Assembly: GCA_002315535.1 (NCBI GenBank)
Contig: DCHA01000048.1
Location: 1 to 11,350, forward strand
Direction: 5' to 3'
Source of the DNA: Firmicutes bacterium UBA1764
GTDB taxonomy: Bacteria > Bacillota > Clostridia > Peptostreptococcales > Anaerovoracaceae
DNA: 11,350 nucleotides
Below, piece after piece: positions 1 through 5,686 of the stretch; within the stretch, counting starts at the first letter, position 1; each line of letters begins with the position of its first letter. Under the pieces are notes generated by a model. It had not been told where the DNA came from. It ran no database searches and saw only the letters and a program-made list of their open reading frames with translations. Position numbers and translations under genes: made by a program.

Positions 1-213
1 CTGAGAGTTCTCAGATCCAGCAACGGCTTTGCCTTTGGCGTGAGGTCATCGAGAAAGTTTTTAGATGAATACGGACTGGTGTCCTATATCGTTCCGGGAG
101 TCAAGGTTGTTATTTATGCAATGACGCGCCAGACAGACTCCAAGCGAAAGGAAGTAAAAGAATATTTAGAGCTTCTGATGGAAGAGCTTAAAGATTCAGC
201 AATAGACAAATAA
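1..213 (+). CDS. C-terminal end of a possible LysR-family transcriptional regulator (partial)
   Basis: An open frame enters from the left edge and stops with TAA at 211-213, leaving 70 residues. The fragment runs from a glycine/phenylalanine-containing stretch (NGFAFGV) through GLVSYIVPGVKVVIYAMTR to a charged helix ending in IDK. The order of hydrophobic strand, Y-x-x-x-R, linker and amphipathic terminal helix resembles the end of a LysR-type effector-binding domain, where a YLVYRKD-like strand precedes a final helix. That is a weak shape match, and no DNA-binding domain is in view. A clear terminator follows 10 bases after the stop, so this is the last gene of its transcript. It converges on the pcrA operon. 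Coding status is well supported by the continuous frame and the terminator. The family assignment is tentative. Confidence 0.5.
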   Translation: MRVLRSSNGFAFGVRSSRKFLDEYGLVSYIVPGVKVVIYAMTRQTDSKRKEVKEYLELLMEELKDSAIDK

Positions 214-223
214 GCGTTTTAGT

Positions 224-263
224 AAAACAGGGTGGCAGGCATTTGACCTGTCACCCTGTTTTT
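224..263. terminator. Bidirectional intrinsic terminator between convergent genes
   Basis: Arms 227-239 and 247-259 form a 13-pair stem with one G-U pair around a 7-base loop (240-246). A flanking A-run and a T-run extend the stem. On the plus strand it ends in five T's and on the minus strand in TTTT, so it can serve both the left-edge gene and the pcrA operon. Confidence 0.9.
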
Positions 264-315
264 GTTGTACCTAATTAAATCTGCCATACTTTACCGATGG
301 CACGCAAAGTCAATA

Positions 316-579
316 TCAAATCTTGTAAAGTAACCACCTGCTGCTTGCCGGAGTGTACATGAGCTCGTAGCGGAAGCTATTGCTCCCCTTGTCGCTCTGG
401 CATTCATAAATATAGCTGACAGAGCCCGGAATGCGGCGCTCGGAAATATTGATCACCTTGTTGATTCTGATGACCTGCTCGTCCCCGTATTCATTTGTAA
501 ACCTAAATCTGTACGGCATTGGTTTGCCGTGTCTGAAACAGACAACCAGCACATCAATAGGCTTGGCTAGTAGCTTCAA
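316..579 (-). CDS. Small conserved-type protein translationally coupled to PcrA; function unknown
   Basis: This 87-residue protein starts with TTG at 577-579, and the start overlaps the TGA stop of pcrA by two bases (TTGA), a typical coupling arrangement. A purine-rich AGAGGGAAGG stretch lies about nine bases upstream. The sequence begins MKLLAKPIDV and continues through PMPYRFRF, EQVIRINKVI, a YIYECQS strand and a C-terminal SSRWLLYKI. It is rich in predicted beta strands and has no membrane segment or signal. From memory, similar 80-100 residue proteins occur in Clostridia with the same head (KPID, then a PxPxRFR strand) and tail (KWxLYKI), sometimes near DNA-repair genes. I cannot name a characterised member. 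Its position in a PcrA operon with a likely LexA box suggests a repair or nucleic-acid role, which is inference. The next ATG would be residue 21 and would remove the conserved-looking start. Confidence 0.75.
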   Translation of the reverse strand: MKLLAKPIDVLVVCFRHGKPMPYRFRFTNEYGDEQVIRINKVINISERRIPGSVSYIYECQSDKGSNSFRYELMYTPASSRWLLYKI

Positions 580-2741
580 TGCGAAATACCTTCCCTCTGT
601 AGCTCCACCTTCACATTCAGTTTTCTTGTCGTGTCTAATATATCGAATTTGACTATGTGTGCGTTGATTGCAGTGTCGTAATCAATGACGGTGCCTTCTC
701 CGAAGATATCGTGTTTGATTCTTGTGCCGGGCGGGATGATGCGGGACTGCAAATTCTCTGGCATAAACTTTTCTTTCATTTGTATATGCTCCAGGGCGGC
801 TTTGATTAGGTCGTCTCCGGCGGGGCAATCCATTGTAAGCAGATCCTCGTCTATATCTAATATAAACCTTGATGGATAGCGCGGAGTGCCGTCAAGGGTT
901 CTGCCCTCGGCCTCTGAGATATAAAGGCCCTTTTCTGCTCTGGTCATTGCGACAAAGGCGAGACGGCGTTCCTCTTCCATGGCCTCGAGCGTGCTCGTTT
1001 TCTTTGACGGGAAAACATCTTCATTCATAGCGCAGAGGAATACATACGGAAACTCCAAACCCTTTGCGGCGTGGACAGTCATGAGCTTTACCTTGTCATC
1101 CGCCATCGGCTCCTCGGCATTGGAAAAGAGCGCGACATGATCAAGATAATGCTGCAGAGTCGTCTCTTCACCGCAGCTTGTCTCATAGTCATATATAGAC
1201 TGCTTCAGCTCCGCCAGGTTATCAAGTCTTTCTTGGCTGCCCTCGGTCCTAAGCATTGCCTCATAGCCGCTCTTATCAAGCATCTTTGAAAAAAGCTCCG
1301 AAATAGGCATAGTGTCTGCATATCCGCTGAAGTCCTCAACAAGCTTGATGAAGGCCGCAGCCTTGGTGCCTTTAAAGATTTCGTTATCAATATTTTTGCA
1401 AAGCGCATTGTACAGGCTGATTCCTTCGCGTTCGGAAATTTCACCAAGGAACTTCATTCTGCGCTCGCCCATGTTTCGCTTCGGCGTGTTGATAACCCGC
1501 CTGAAGCTAAGATCGTCCCGATAGCAAAGCATGCGAAGATACGACAGCGTGTCCTTGATTTCCATTCTGTCAAAGAACTGCACGCCGCTGTAAATTCTGT
1601 AGGGAATCTTTTCTTTCAGAAAGACCTCTTCAATGTTTCTCGTAATGTAGTGCGCGCGGTACAAAATCGCGATGTCGCCTAAGGCTACGCCCCTTGATGC
1701 CAGAGCCTTCACCTCACCCGCAATCCACATTGCCTCTTCAGTCTGCGTCTTGCCGTGGTGGCATATAGGCTTTTCGGCGCCGCCAAGCATCGGAATCAAA
1801 TCCTTTTTAATTCTTGATTTGTTTTTGCTAATCAGAGAATTAACTGCAGCGATAATCTGCGGACTGGATCTGTAGTTTTCCATCATCATGATGGTCTTGC
1901 ATGACGGATAGGCCTTGTCAAAGTCCATCAAGTATTTACCGTTCGCGCCGCGCCAGGTATATATTGTCTGATCAGGGTCCCCAACGATAAACAGATTGTT
2001 ATGATGCTGGCACAGCACCTCCATGAGCTCATACTGAAGTCCGTCAATATCCTGAAACTCGTCTATCATTATGTACTCGAGCCTCTGCTGCCACTTCTCT
2101 CTGATTTCAGCATTCTCTTTGAAGATATAAAGAGTGAACTTGATTAAATCATTGTAATCAAGTCCGAAGCATTTCTTTTGCTGATACAGATAGCCATAGA
2201 AAATAATGTCCTTTGTGTCAATCGCGGAAATATACTTGTCGTGCAGAACGTCAAGCGGCAAAGCAATCAAATCCAGATAGTACTCCGGCTTTTTGAAAAG
2301 CTTTTGGATTTCTATCATGTCGCGTGCCTGGCCGAAGCTCATATCGCGAAGGGAAAGTCCTCTTTCCTCGTAGATGATCTTTAGCATCTGATCTATGTCG
2401 GAATTGTCGAGCACCAGAAAGCTGCTCGGATAAGAAACCGCATAGCTTTCCTCATCGAGTACCGACACGCAAAAGCCGTGAAAGGTATTTATAAAGCCGG
2501 TGTCATTGTCTCCGGTCAGATTATGAATTCTGCGTCTCATCTCCTGCGCCGCTTTGTTTGTAAATGTGACGCAAAGGATGTTGCCCGGCATGATACCAAG
2601 GCAATTGACCAGATATGCAAACCTATATGTGAGCGCTTTTGTTTTACCGGAGCCGGCTCCGGCAATCACACGCACGAAGCCCTCTGTTGTAGTAACGGCC
2701 GCCCTCTGTGCGTCATTAAGTTCTCTAAGCAATTCTTCCAT
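576..2741 (-). CDS. pcrA: ATP-dependent DNA helicase PcrA/UvrD (superfamily 1)
   Basis: This 721-residue protein carries the full superfamily 1A set: Q-motif LNDAQRAAV (8-16), Walker A GAGSGKT (28-34), motif Ia FTNKAAQEM (60-68), TFHGF (86-90), Walker B DEFQD (227-231), motif III GDPDQTIYTWRG (254-265), motif IV ENYRSS (288-293), motif V TVHAAKGLEF (555-564) and motif VI VAMTRA (597-602). The C-terminal part from about 667 (GTRIKHDIFGEGTVI) matches the small tail domain of PcrA, which contacts RNA polymerase in known members. Length is close to Bacillus PcrA (about 740). PcrA translocates 3'-5' on single-stranded DNA, takes part in excision repair, clears RecA filaments and relieves replication-transcription conflicts. 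The ATG start has GAGG a few bases upstream. The gene is first of a two-gene operon with a strong promoter and a probable LexA operator. Confidence 0.96.
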   Translation of the reverse strand: MEELLRELNDAQRAAVTTTEGFVRVIAGAGSGKTKALTYRFAYLVNCLGIMPGNILCVTFTNKAAQEMRRRIHNLTGDNDTGFINTFHGFCVSVLDEESYAVSYPSSFLVLDNSDIDQMLKIIYEERGLSLRDMSFGQARDMIEIQKLFKKPEYYLDLIALPLDVLHDKYISAIDTKDIIFYGYLYQQKKCFGLDYNDLIKFTLYIFKENAEIREKWQQRLEYIMIDEFQDIDGLQYELMEVLCQHHNNLFIVGDPDQTIYTWRGANGKYLMDFDKAYPSCKTIMMMENYRSSPQIIAAVNSLISKNKSRIKKDLIPMLGGAEKPICHHGKTQTEEAMWIAGEVKALASRGVALGDIAILYRAHYITRNIEEVFLKEKIPYRIYSGVQFFDRMEIKDTLSYLRMLCYRDDLSFRRVINTPKRNMGERRMKFLGEISEREGISLYNALCKNIDNEIFKGTKAAAFIKLVEDFSGYADTMPISELFSKMLDKSGYEAMLRTEGSQERLDNLAELKQSIYDYETSCGEETTLQHYLDHVALFSNAEEPMADDKVKLMTVHAAKGLEFPYVFLCAMNEDVFPSKKTSTLEAMEEERRLAFVAMTRAEKGLYISEAEGRTLDGTPRYPSRFILDIDEDLLTMDCPAGDDLIKAALEHIQMKEKFMPENLQSRIIPPGTRIKHDIFGEGTVIDYDTAINAHIVKFDILDTTRKLNVKVELQREGISH

Positions 2742-2764
2742 TTCAACCTCGAAAATTCATAAAA

Positions 2765-2778
2765 CGAATATATGTTCT
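2765..2778. promoter_or_regulatory. Candidate LexA (SOS) box in the pcrA promoter
   Basis: The plus-strand sequence CGAATATATGTTCT matches the Firmicutes LexA/DinR consensus form CGAACATATGTTCG at 12 of 14 positions and keeps near-dyad symmetry (GAA...TTC). It directly abuts the pcrA -10 (2779-2784) on the transcribed side, covering the predicted +1. Bound repressor would block polymerase there. Placement makes regulation of pcrA more likely than of the divergent gene, whose promoter is about 50 bases away. Confidence 0.6.
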
Positions 2779-2807
2779 ATTATACAAAACATTTGTTTGA
2801 CTTTCAA
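2779..2807 (-). promoter_or_regulatory. Sigma-A promoter of pcrA
   Basis: On the minus strand, -35 TTGAAA (2802-2807) and -10 TATAAT (2779-2784) are separated by exactly 17 bases. Predicted transcription starts near 2772, giving a leader of about 30 bases before the ATG at 2741. Confidence 0.85.
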
Positions 2808-2823
2808 GATTACCTTGTATATA

Positions 2824-2832
2824 TGCTATAAT
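2824..2832 (+). promoter_or_regulatory. Extended -10 promoter of the 2839 gene
   Basis: TGCTATAAT is a perfect extended -10 (TGn plus TATAAT). The best -35-like hexamer at 18 bases is poor. The last T lies six bases before the ATG at 2839, which predicts +1 on the A of the start codon. An alternative pairing, TTGACT (2797-2802) with TATATG (2820-2825) at 17-base spacing, would give a leader of only about seven bases. Confidence 0.65.
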
Positions 2833-2838
2833 TAGGCT

Positions 2839-3522
2839 ATGGAAAAGAAAACAAAAGAAGAATTAAATAGCGTGAAGACCGGGGGCGAAACAGCTCGTCC
2901 AAAATCTTCGCCGCTAAAGAAGCTTGGTTCTGCGGCGCTGGCTATTGCAGTTGCGGCGAATGTAATTAGCCCTGCGAATTACAAGACTCCGGAAATTACG
3001 CTGGATGATATACAGCCGTCGTATGTGATTGAAGAGACTATCGACTTGCCTCCGGCAGCGGACGATGAATTGCTGCTGACTGACGAGGACAAGCAGAAAA
3101 AGAGCGCGCGCATATCAATCACCAGCATATTCAGCTTTATCGCATCGTGGCTGCTTGGAACAATTGCGGTCGCATTCCCAAAGCTTGCAGCGCCTGTGTT
3201 CACGCCGCTTGGCACAAAGATATTCAGCTGGGCGCTGTTTGCACTTGGCATAGTTTTAGCGATTATCATCGCATTAAAAAAAGCCTTCCCGAACACACCG
3301 CTTAAAGAAATGCTGACAGGAAAAAGGCTGCTTGCGATCTTACTTCTTACGGCCGTGATCATTGCCGCATGCGAAGTTGCATTATACTATTTGCAGAAAT
3401 ACGTACTTGTGATAAAAATCGTGAGTCTGTTTTTAGGTCTTGCACTGATTATAATTGCGTATAAAAAAATCAAGAACAAGCTTTGTTCTTATAGAATTAC
3501 ACTGCCGAAGATGTCAAGTTAA
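2839..3522 (+). CDS. Membrane protein of unknown function with a signal-like N-terminus
   Basis: This 227-residue protein begins with about 27 mostly polar, lysine-rich residues. A signal-like hydrophobic stretch follows (29-45, after KK). Then comes an acidic linker (about 48-85, with many D/E and proline residues) and four further membrane segments near 94-112, 127-147, 163-183 and 189-208. It ends in a lysine-rich tail. I recognise no family or catalytic motif. The start at ATG 2839 has no convincing Shine-Dalgarno sequence and sits where +1 is predicted, so the mRNA may be leaderless. A GTG at 2872 is an alternative that would remove 11 residues and leave the hydrophobic stretch intact. 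A perfect 8-base inverted repeat with a 3-base loop lies in the last codons (3472-3490) but has no T-run. The gene is divergent from pcrA and co-directional with the DUF937 gene 61 bases downstream. Confidence 0.8.
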   Translation: MEKKTKEELNSVKTGGETARPKSSPLKKLGSAALAIAVAANVISPANYKTPEITLDDIQPSYVIEETIDLPPAADDELLLTDEDKQKKSARISITSIFSFIASWLLGTIAVAFPKLAAPVFTPLGTKIFSWALFALGIVLAIIIALKKAFPNTPLKEMLTGKRLLAILLLTAVIIAACEVALYYLQKYVLVIKIVSLFLGLALIIIAYKKIKNKLCSYRITLPKMSS

Positions 3523-3583
3523 TATCACATATGATACAATTAATATAAATTCAAAATAAAGGTTCATTTCAAAGGAGATAATT

Positions 3584-4129
3584 ATGGATGCAAGTAAATT
3601 AGCACAGTTATTACTTAGCGCTGGCAGCACAGGTGCCATCAGCAAGAACACCGGTGTGTCCGCAGACCAGGTTTCAAGCGTTATCAGCGAGGTTCTTCCT
3701 CAGCTTTTGTCCGGAGCAAGCAAACAGGCAACAGACAAGAGTACTGCTGCAGGATTCTTGAAGGCTCTGGAATCACACAGCAGCGCTGATACAAAGGATC
3801 TTTCAAAGTTCCTTGGCGGCGTAGACCTCGAAGACGGCGCAAAGATTATCAGCCACCTTCTTGGCGGCAATGCACAGTCAACAGTTAAGTCTGTTGCAAA
3901 GTCAGTAGGTGTTTCCGAAGCAAACGCAAGCCAGATTATGTCTTCTGTTGCACCGCTTCTTCTCAGTGTTATGGGACAGCAGAACAAGAAGCACGGCACA
4001 GACGGATCAGATTTGCTTAAGTCACTCATGAGTGGCGCACTCGGCAGCCTTACAGGATCCCAGTCCGGTTCCAAGTCCGGCATCGATGCGGGTGATGTAA
4101 TCAACCTGATTGGAAAGTTTGTGAAATAA
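3584..4129 (+). CDS. DUF937 family protein
   Basis: This 181-residue protein is rich in Ser, Ala, Gly and Lys. It has two copies of an unit resembling xIxKxxGVSxxQVxxxIxxxxPxLLS: residues 18-44 (AISKNTGVSADQV...) and 103-131 (SVAKSVGVSEANA...). Between them lie the FLGGVDLEDGAKIISHLLGG segment (76-95) and a glycine/serine-rich tail. This layout fits the DUF937 family (YidB-like), small cytosolic proteins without an established function. There are no membrane segments or cysteines. The AAAGGAG site seven bases before the ATG is strong, and the even, biased codon use suggests good expression. The 61-base gap upstream holds AT-rich sequence with only a weak TACAAT (3535-3540), so it could share the upstream transcript. 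A strong terminator follows. Confidence 0.85.
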   Translation: MDASKLAQLLLSAGSTGAISKNTGVSADQVSSVISEVLPQLLSGASKQATDKSTAAGFLKALESHSSADTKDLSKFLGGVDLEDGAKIISHLLGGNAQSTVKSVAKSVGVSEANASQIMSSVAPLLLSVMGQQNKKHGTDGSDLLKSLMSGALGSLTGSQSGSKSGIDAGDVINLIGKFVK

Positions 4130-4138
4130 ATTAAATAA

Positions 4139-4181
4139 AAAAAGAGGACTCATGCAGAATCTTCTGTATGAGTCCCTTTTA
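4139..4181. terminator. Bidirectional intrinsic terminator (copy A of a repeated hairpin)
   Basis: Arms 4146-4159 and 4162-4175 make a 14-position stem with one G-U pair around a minimal two-base centre (in practice a slightly larger loop). Plus-strand RNA ends CCCUUUUAUU and minus-strand RNA ends CUCUUUUUUUAUU. It therefore ends both the DUF937 gene and the convergent YegP-like gene. Its core resembles the hairpin at 5617-5653. Confidence 0.9.
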
Positions 4182-4188
4182 TTAAATT

Positions 4189-4557
4189 CTACTTCTCTTC
4201 AATCTTTGCTTCAGGAGCATTCTTCTGTATGGAAGCAATACCGTTCAGACAAGCTTTCTTTGTCTTGTATCCTTCGCCAACAGCGATAATCTGACCATTC
4301 TTTGCCTTGAGTCTGAATCTGAATTCTCCGGCCTTGTCCTTGTAAATTTCGAACTTTGGATTTGAAACAGCCTTTGCACCTTCTTCTGTAGTATCAAAAA
4401 GCTTTGCAGCAACTGCATTCTTTTTAACAGATTCAATTCCGTTAAGGCATGCAGCCTTTGACTTATATACTTCGGAATCAGCGATGATTTCTCCATTACC
4501 TGCAACAAGTGAGAATTTAATTCCTGTTGCGGTCTTCTTAACAACAAATTTGCCCAT
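4189..4557 (-). CDS. DUF1508 / YegP-like protein with two tandem repeats
   Basis: This 122-residue protein consists of two copies of one unit. Residues 3-48 run from KFVVKKTATGIKFSL through NGEIIADSE to YKSKAACLNGIESVKKNA. Residues 68-114 run from KFEIYKDKAGEFRFRL through NGQIIAVGE to YKTKKACLNGIASIQKNA. The KxGxxRFxLKAxNGxxIxxSExYxxKxxxxxGIxSVxxNA pattern is the signature of DUF1508 proteins such as E. coli YegP, compact beta-rich proteins of unknown function that often have two such repeats. There is no signal or membrane segment. The ATG has GGAGG nine bases upstream. It is the last minus-strand gene before a bidirectional terminator and has its own AT-rich leader with an inverted repeat, so it is probably transcribed separately from the RNA gene upstream. 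Confidence 0.9.
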   Translation of the reverse strand: MGKFVVKKTATGIKFSLVAGNGEIIADSEVYKSKAACLNGIESVKKNAVAAKLFDTTEEGAKAVSNPKFEIYKDKAGEFRFRLKAKNGQIIAVGEGYKTKKACLNGIASIQKNAPEAKIEEK

Positions 4558-4576
4558 GTGGTTTTACCTCCATTCT

Positions 4577-4640
4577 AAAAATAAAAAATGTAACCTTATT
4601 CTTATGTAAAATATAAAGTTTCAGGTTACATATTATTATA
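4577..4640 (-). promoter_or_regulatory. Leader of the YegP-like gene: -10 element plus inverted repeat and T-run
   Basis: On the minus strand a TATAAT (4635-4640) lacks a good -35. A perfect 8-base inverted repeat follows, TGTAACCT (4623-4630) and AGGTTACA (4589-4596), separated by 26 AT-rich bases. A T-rich tail (4577-4588) comes immediately after. This could be an attenuator-like hairpin or a two-half operator overlapping +1. The sequence does not decide between them. Confidence 0.4.
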
Positions 4641-4710
4641 CTGATTTGTCACAATAAATGTGGTAAATGATTAATAAACCGCGCTTCTATATAAGTTATT
4701 GGATTTGAAT

Positions 4711-4796
4711 AAAAAAAGGACTGATCCCACGTTTTTTAAGCCTTTCAGCCCGTACACCCAGCTACAGACCGCCAGGAGGTCAACCCTTATCTGTCC
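4711..4796 (-). ncRNA. Candidate small structured RNA gene next to DUF3800
   Basis: A roughly 80-base G-rich island lies in AT-rich surroundings, with its own consensus-like promoter upstream and a run of seven T's at its end. From G4796, the 5' end GGACAGAU can pair with the 3' end AUCAGUCC (4718-4725) over seven pairs and one A-A mismatch, closing the RNA just before the U-tail. Inside are a hairpin GACC/GGUC (4778-4781 with 4767-4770) carrying the loop UCCUGGC, and a possible AGCU/GGCU stem (4760-4763 with 4747-4750). UAAG (4786-4789) can also pair with CUUA (4737-4740). No open frame with a ribosome site is seen. It lacks the signature parts of tRNA, SRP RNA, RNase P or riboswitches I know. 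With a TATATT ending at 4799, +1 would more typically be 4791-4794, which would trim the closing stem, so the 5' end is uncertain. It may be a DUF3800-associated RNA or a trans-acting sRNA. Confidence 0.6.
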
Positions 4797-4798
4797 AG

Positions 4799-4827
4799 AA
4801 TATATCATAGATTTACAACCCTGTCAA
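4799..4827 (-). promoter_or_regulatory. Sigma-A promoter of the small RNA gene
   Basis: On the minus strand a perfect -35 TTGACA (4822-4827) is followed after exactly 17 bases by TATATT (4799-4804). The -35 overlaps the TGA stop codon of the DUF3800 gene (4824-4826). This is among the best promoters in the window and supports independent transcription of the RNA. Confidence 0.75.
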
Positions 4828-5399
4828 ACTTCTATGACGAAGTTTTTTATTAGCTCGTAAAATTCATACACATCACTATTCGATTTATTCAGTCTTATTA
4901 CACTACACAGATTATCAACGAATTGAAGGCCTGTTTCCCTTTGAGAATCCATAGGCATAATAGCTTGTACATGCCTGTAACTTAACACTCGATTAACGAT
5001 TCTGTACTCAAAATCCGGTTTATTAAAGCCATCAAATATTACACTAATCTCAGATTCGATTGTTGAAATGATTTTTGAAAGCAAAGTAATATATGTCGCC
5101 TCCTTGTACTCTTGGCAAAAATGCTCTCCTTTCTTTATATAGCAAGAATAAATAATGCAAGGATTAATATTATTTATTTCCTCGAGCATTTTTATCTTTA
5201 TCCGTCTATAATCCCTGTCTAACAAAATTGCTTTAAACTCAGTATAAACCTTTGACTTTTCCTTATTAGGAATTGGTATATCCTTAATAGCATTTTTAAA
5301 ATGTGCATACGCTTTTATGGCATCTTCGCGAGACTTAACAAGCAATCCGGTTACAATAAATAACTCACTGTTTTCAGTTTCATCAACATACAATATCAT
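4824..5399 (-). CDS. DUF3800 family protein
   Basis: This 191-residue protein starts directly with ILYVDETEN (2-10) followed by a FIVTGLLV strand (14-21), matching the YIDESGN...gvvv opening of DUF3800. An acidic residue after a hydrophobic strand (VIFDGF, D123) and a C-terminal DSxxxxGLQFVDNL element (141-154, D152), then FYELI (170-174), fit the family's DS...QLADLIAG region. The three spaced aspartates (D6, D123, D152) suggest a metal-dependent, RNase H-like active site, which is inference. It is shorter than many family members (often 200-300 residues). The upstream frame closes at once, so ATG 5399 is the natural start, with only a weak GGGA before it. Coding sequence is about 32% GC by my count over 4861-5400, clearly lower than pcrA or the right-hand operon, which suggests acquisition. 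A separate RNA gene begins at its stop codon. Confidence 0.78.
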   Translation of the reverse strand: MILYVDETENSELFIVTGLLVKSREDAIKAYAHFKNAIKDIPIPNKEKSKVYTEFKAILLDRDYRRIKIKMLEEINNINPCIIYSCYIKKGEHFCQEYKEATYITLLSKIISTIESEISVIFDGFNKPDFEYRIVNRVLSYRHVQAIMPMDSQRETGLQFVDNLCSVIRLNKSNSDVYEFYELIKNFVIEV

Positions 5400-5482
5400 A
5401 AATATCCCATTTCATTGCATCAAACCATGTGTACGCAACAAATATTCCCCTAAGTAAATACAAAATATTACTGTCTTGATTT

Positions 5483-5526
5483 AATAATAACATACAAACA
5501 ACTAGATGTAAATATATGTTATTATT
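5483..5526 (-). promoter_or_regulatory. 12-base perfect inverted repeat in the DUF3800 leader, with an extended -10
   Basis: AATAATAACATA (5483-5494) and its exact complement TATGTTATTATT (5515-5526) flank 20 bases. On the minus strand the left arm holds TGTTATTAT, an extended -10 (hexamer 5484-5489), giving a predicted leader of about 80 bases before the ATG at 5399. The arrangement suggests an operator covering the promoter. The rest of 5400-5686 holds no gene that I can support. Confidence 0.45.
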
Positions 5527-5608
5527 GCAAATTATTTACCAATGCATCGGTAGGCATTGTTATCTAAAAACAATTCATTTTCTCCGCCAAACTGTCAATA
5601 CGCTGTGT

Positions 5609-5660
5609 AAAAAAATAGAGTTCATACAGAATCTAAGCTTCTGTATGAACTCTTTGTTTT
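5609..5660. terminator. Bidirectional intrinsic terminator (copy B of a repeated hairpin)
   Basis: Arms 5617-5631 and 5639-5653 form a perfect 15-pair stem with a 7-base loop. A seven-A run at 5609-5615 supplies the U-tail for the minus-strand gene ending at 5687, and TTTGTTTT follows on the plus strand. It ends the 5687-6268 gene. Confidence 0.9.
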
Positions 5661-5686
5661 AGTACACTGTTAATTTAACACGCATA

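Noticed and set aside
3472..3490. Perfect 8-base hairpin near the end of the 2839-3522 gene
   Set aside because: It lies inside the coding frame, before the stop, and lacks a T-run. It is probably a coding coincidence from repeated Asn/Lys and Leu codons.
4740..4796. Plus-strand AGGAGGT near 4775 as a ribosome site for a plus-strand peptide
   Set aside because: No ATG, GTG or TTG at suitable spacing begins a useful frame. The promoter and T-run both point to minus-strand transcription.
4711..4796. The small RNA as a tRNA, SRP RNA, tmRNA or known riboswitch
   Set aside because: It lacks the T-arm GTTCGA core, the SRP GGAAGG...AGCAGCC loop and riboswitch cores I recognise. An Rfam search is still needed.
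5540..5559. Small inverted repeat CAATGC-N8-GCATTG between DUF3800 and the membrane protein gene
   Set aside because: Six-base arms in an intergenic region are too weak alone. It has no T-run and no clear relation to a promoter.
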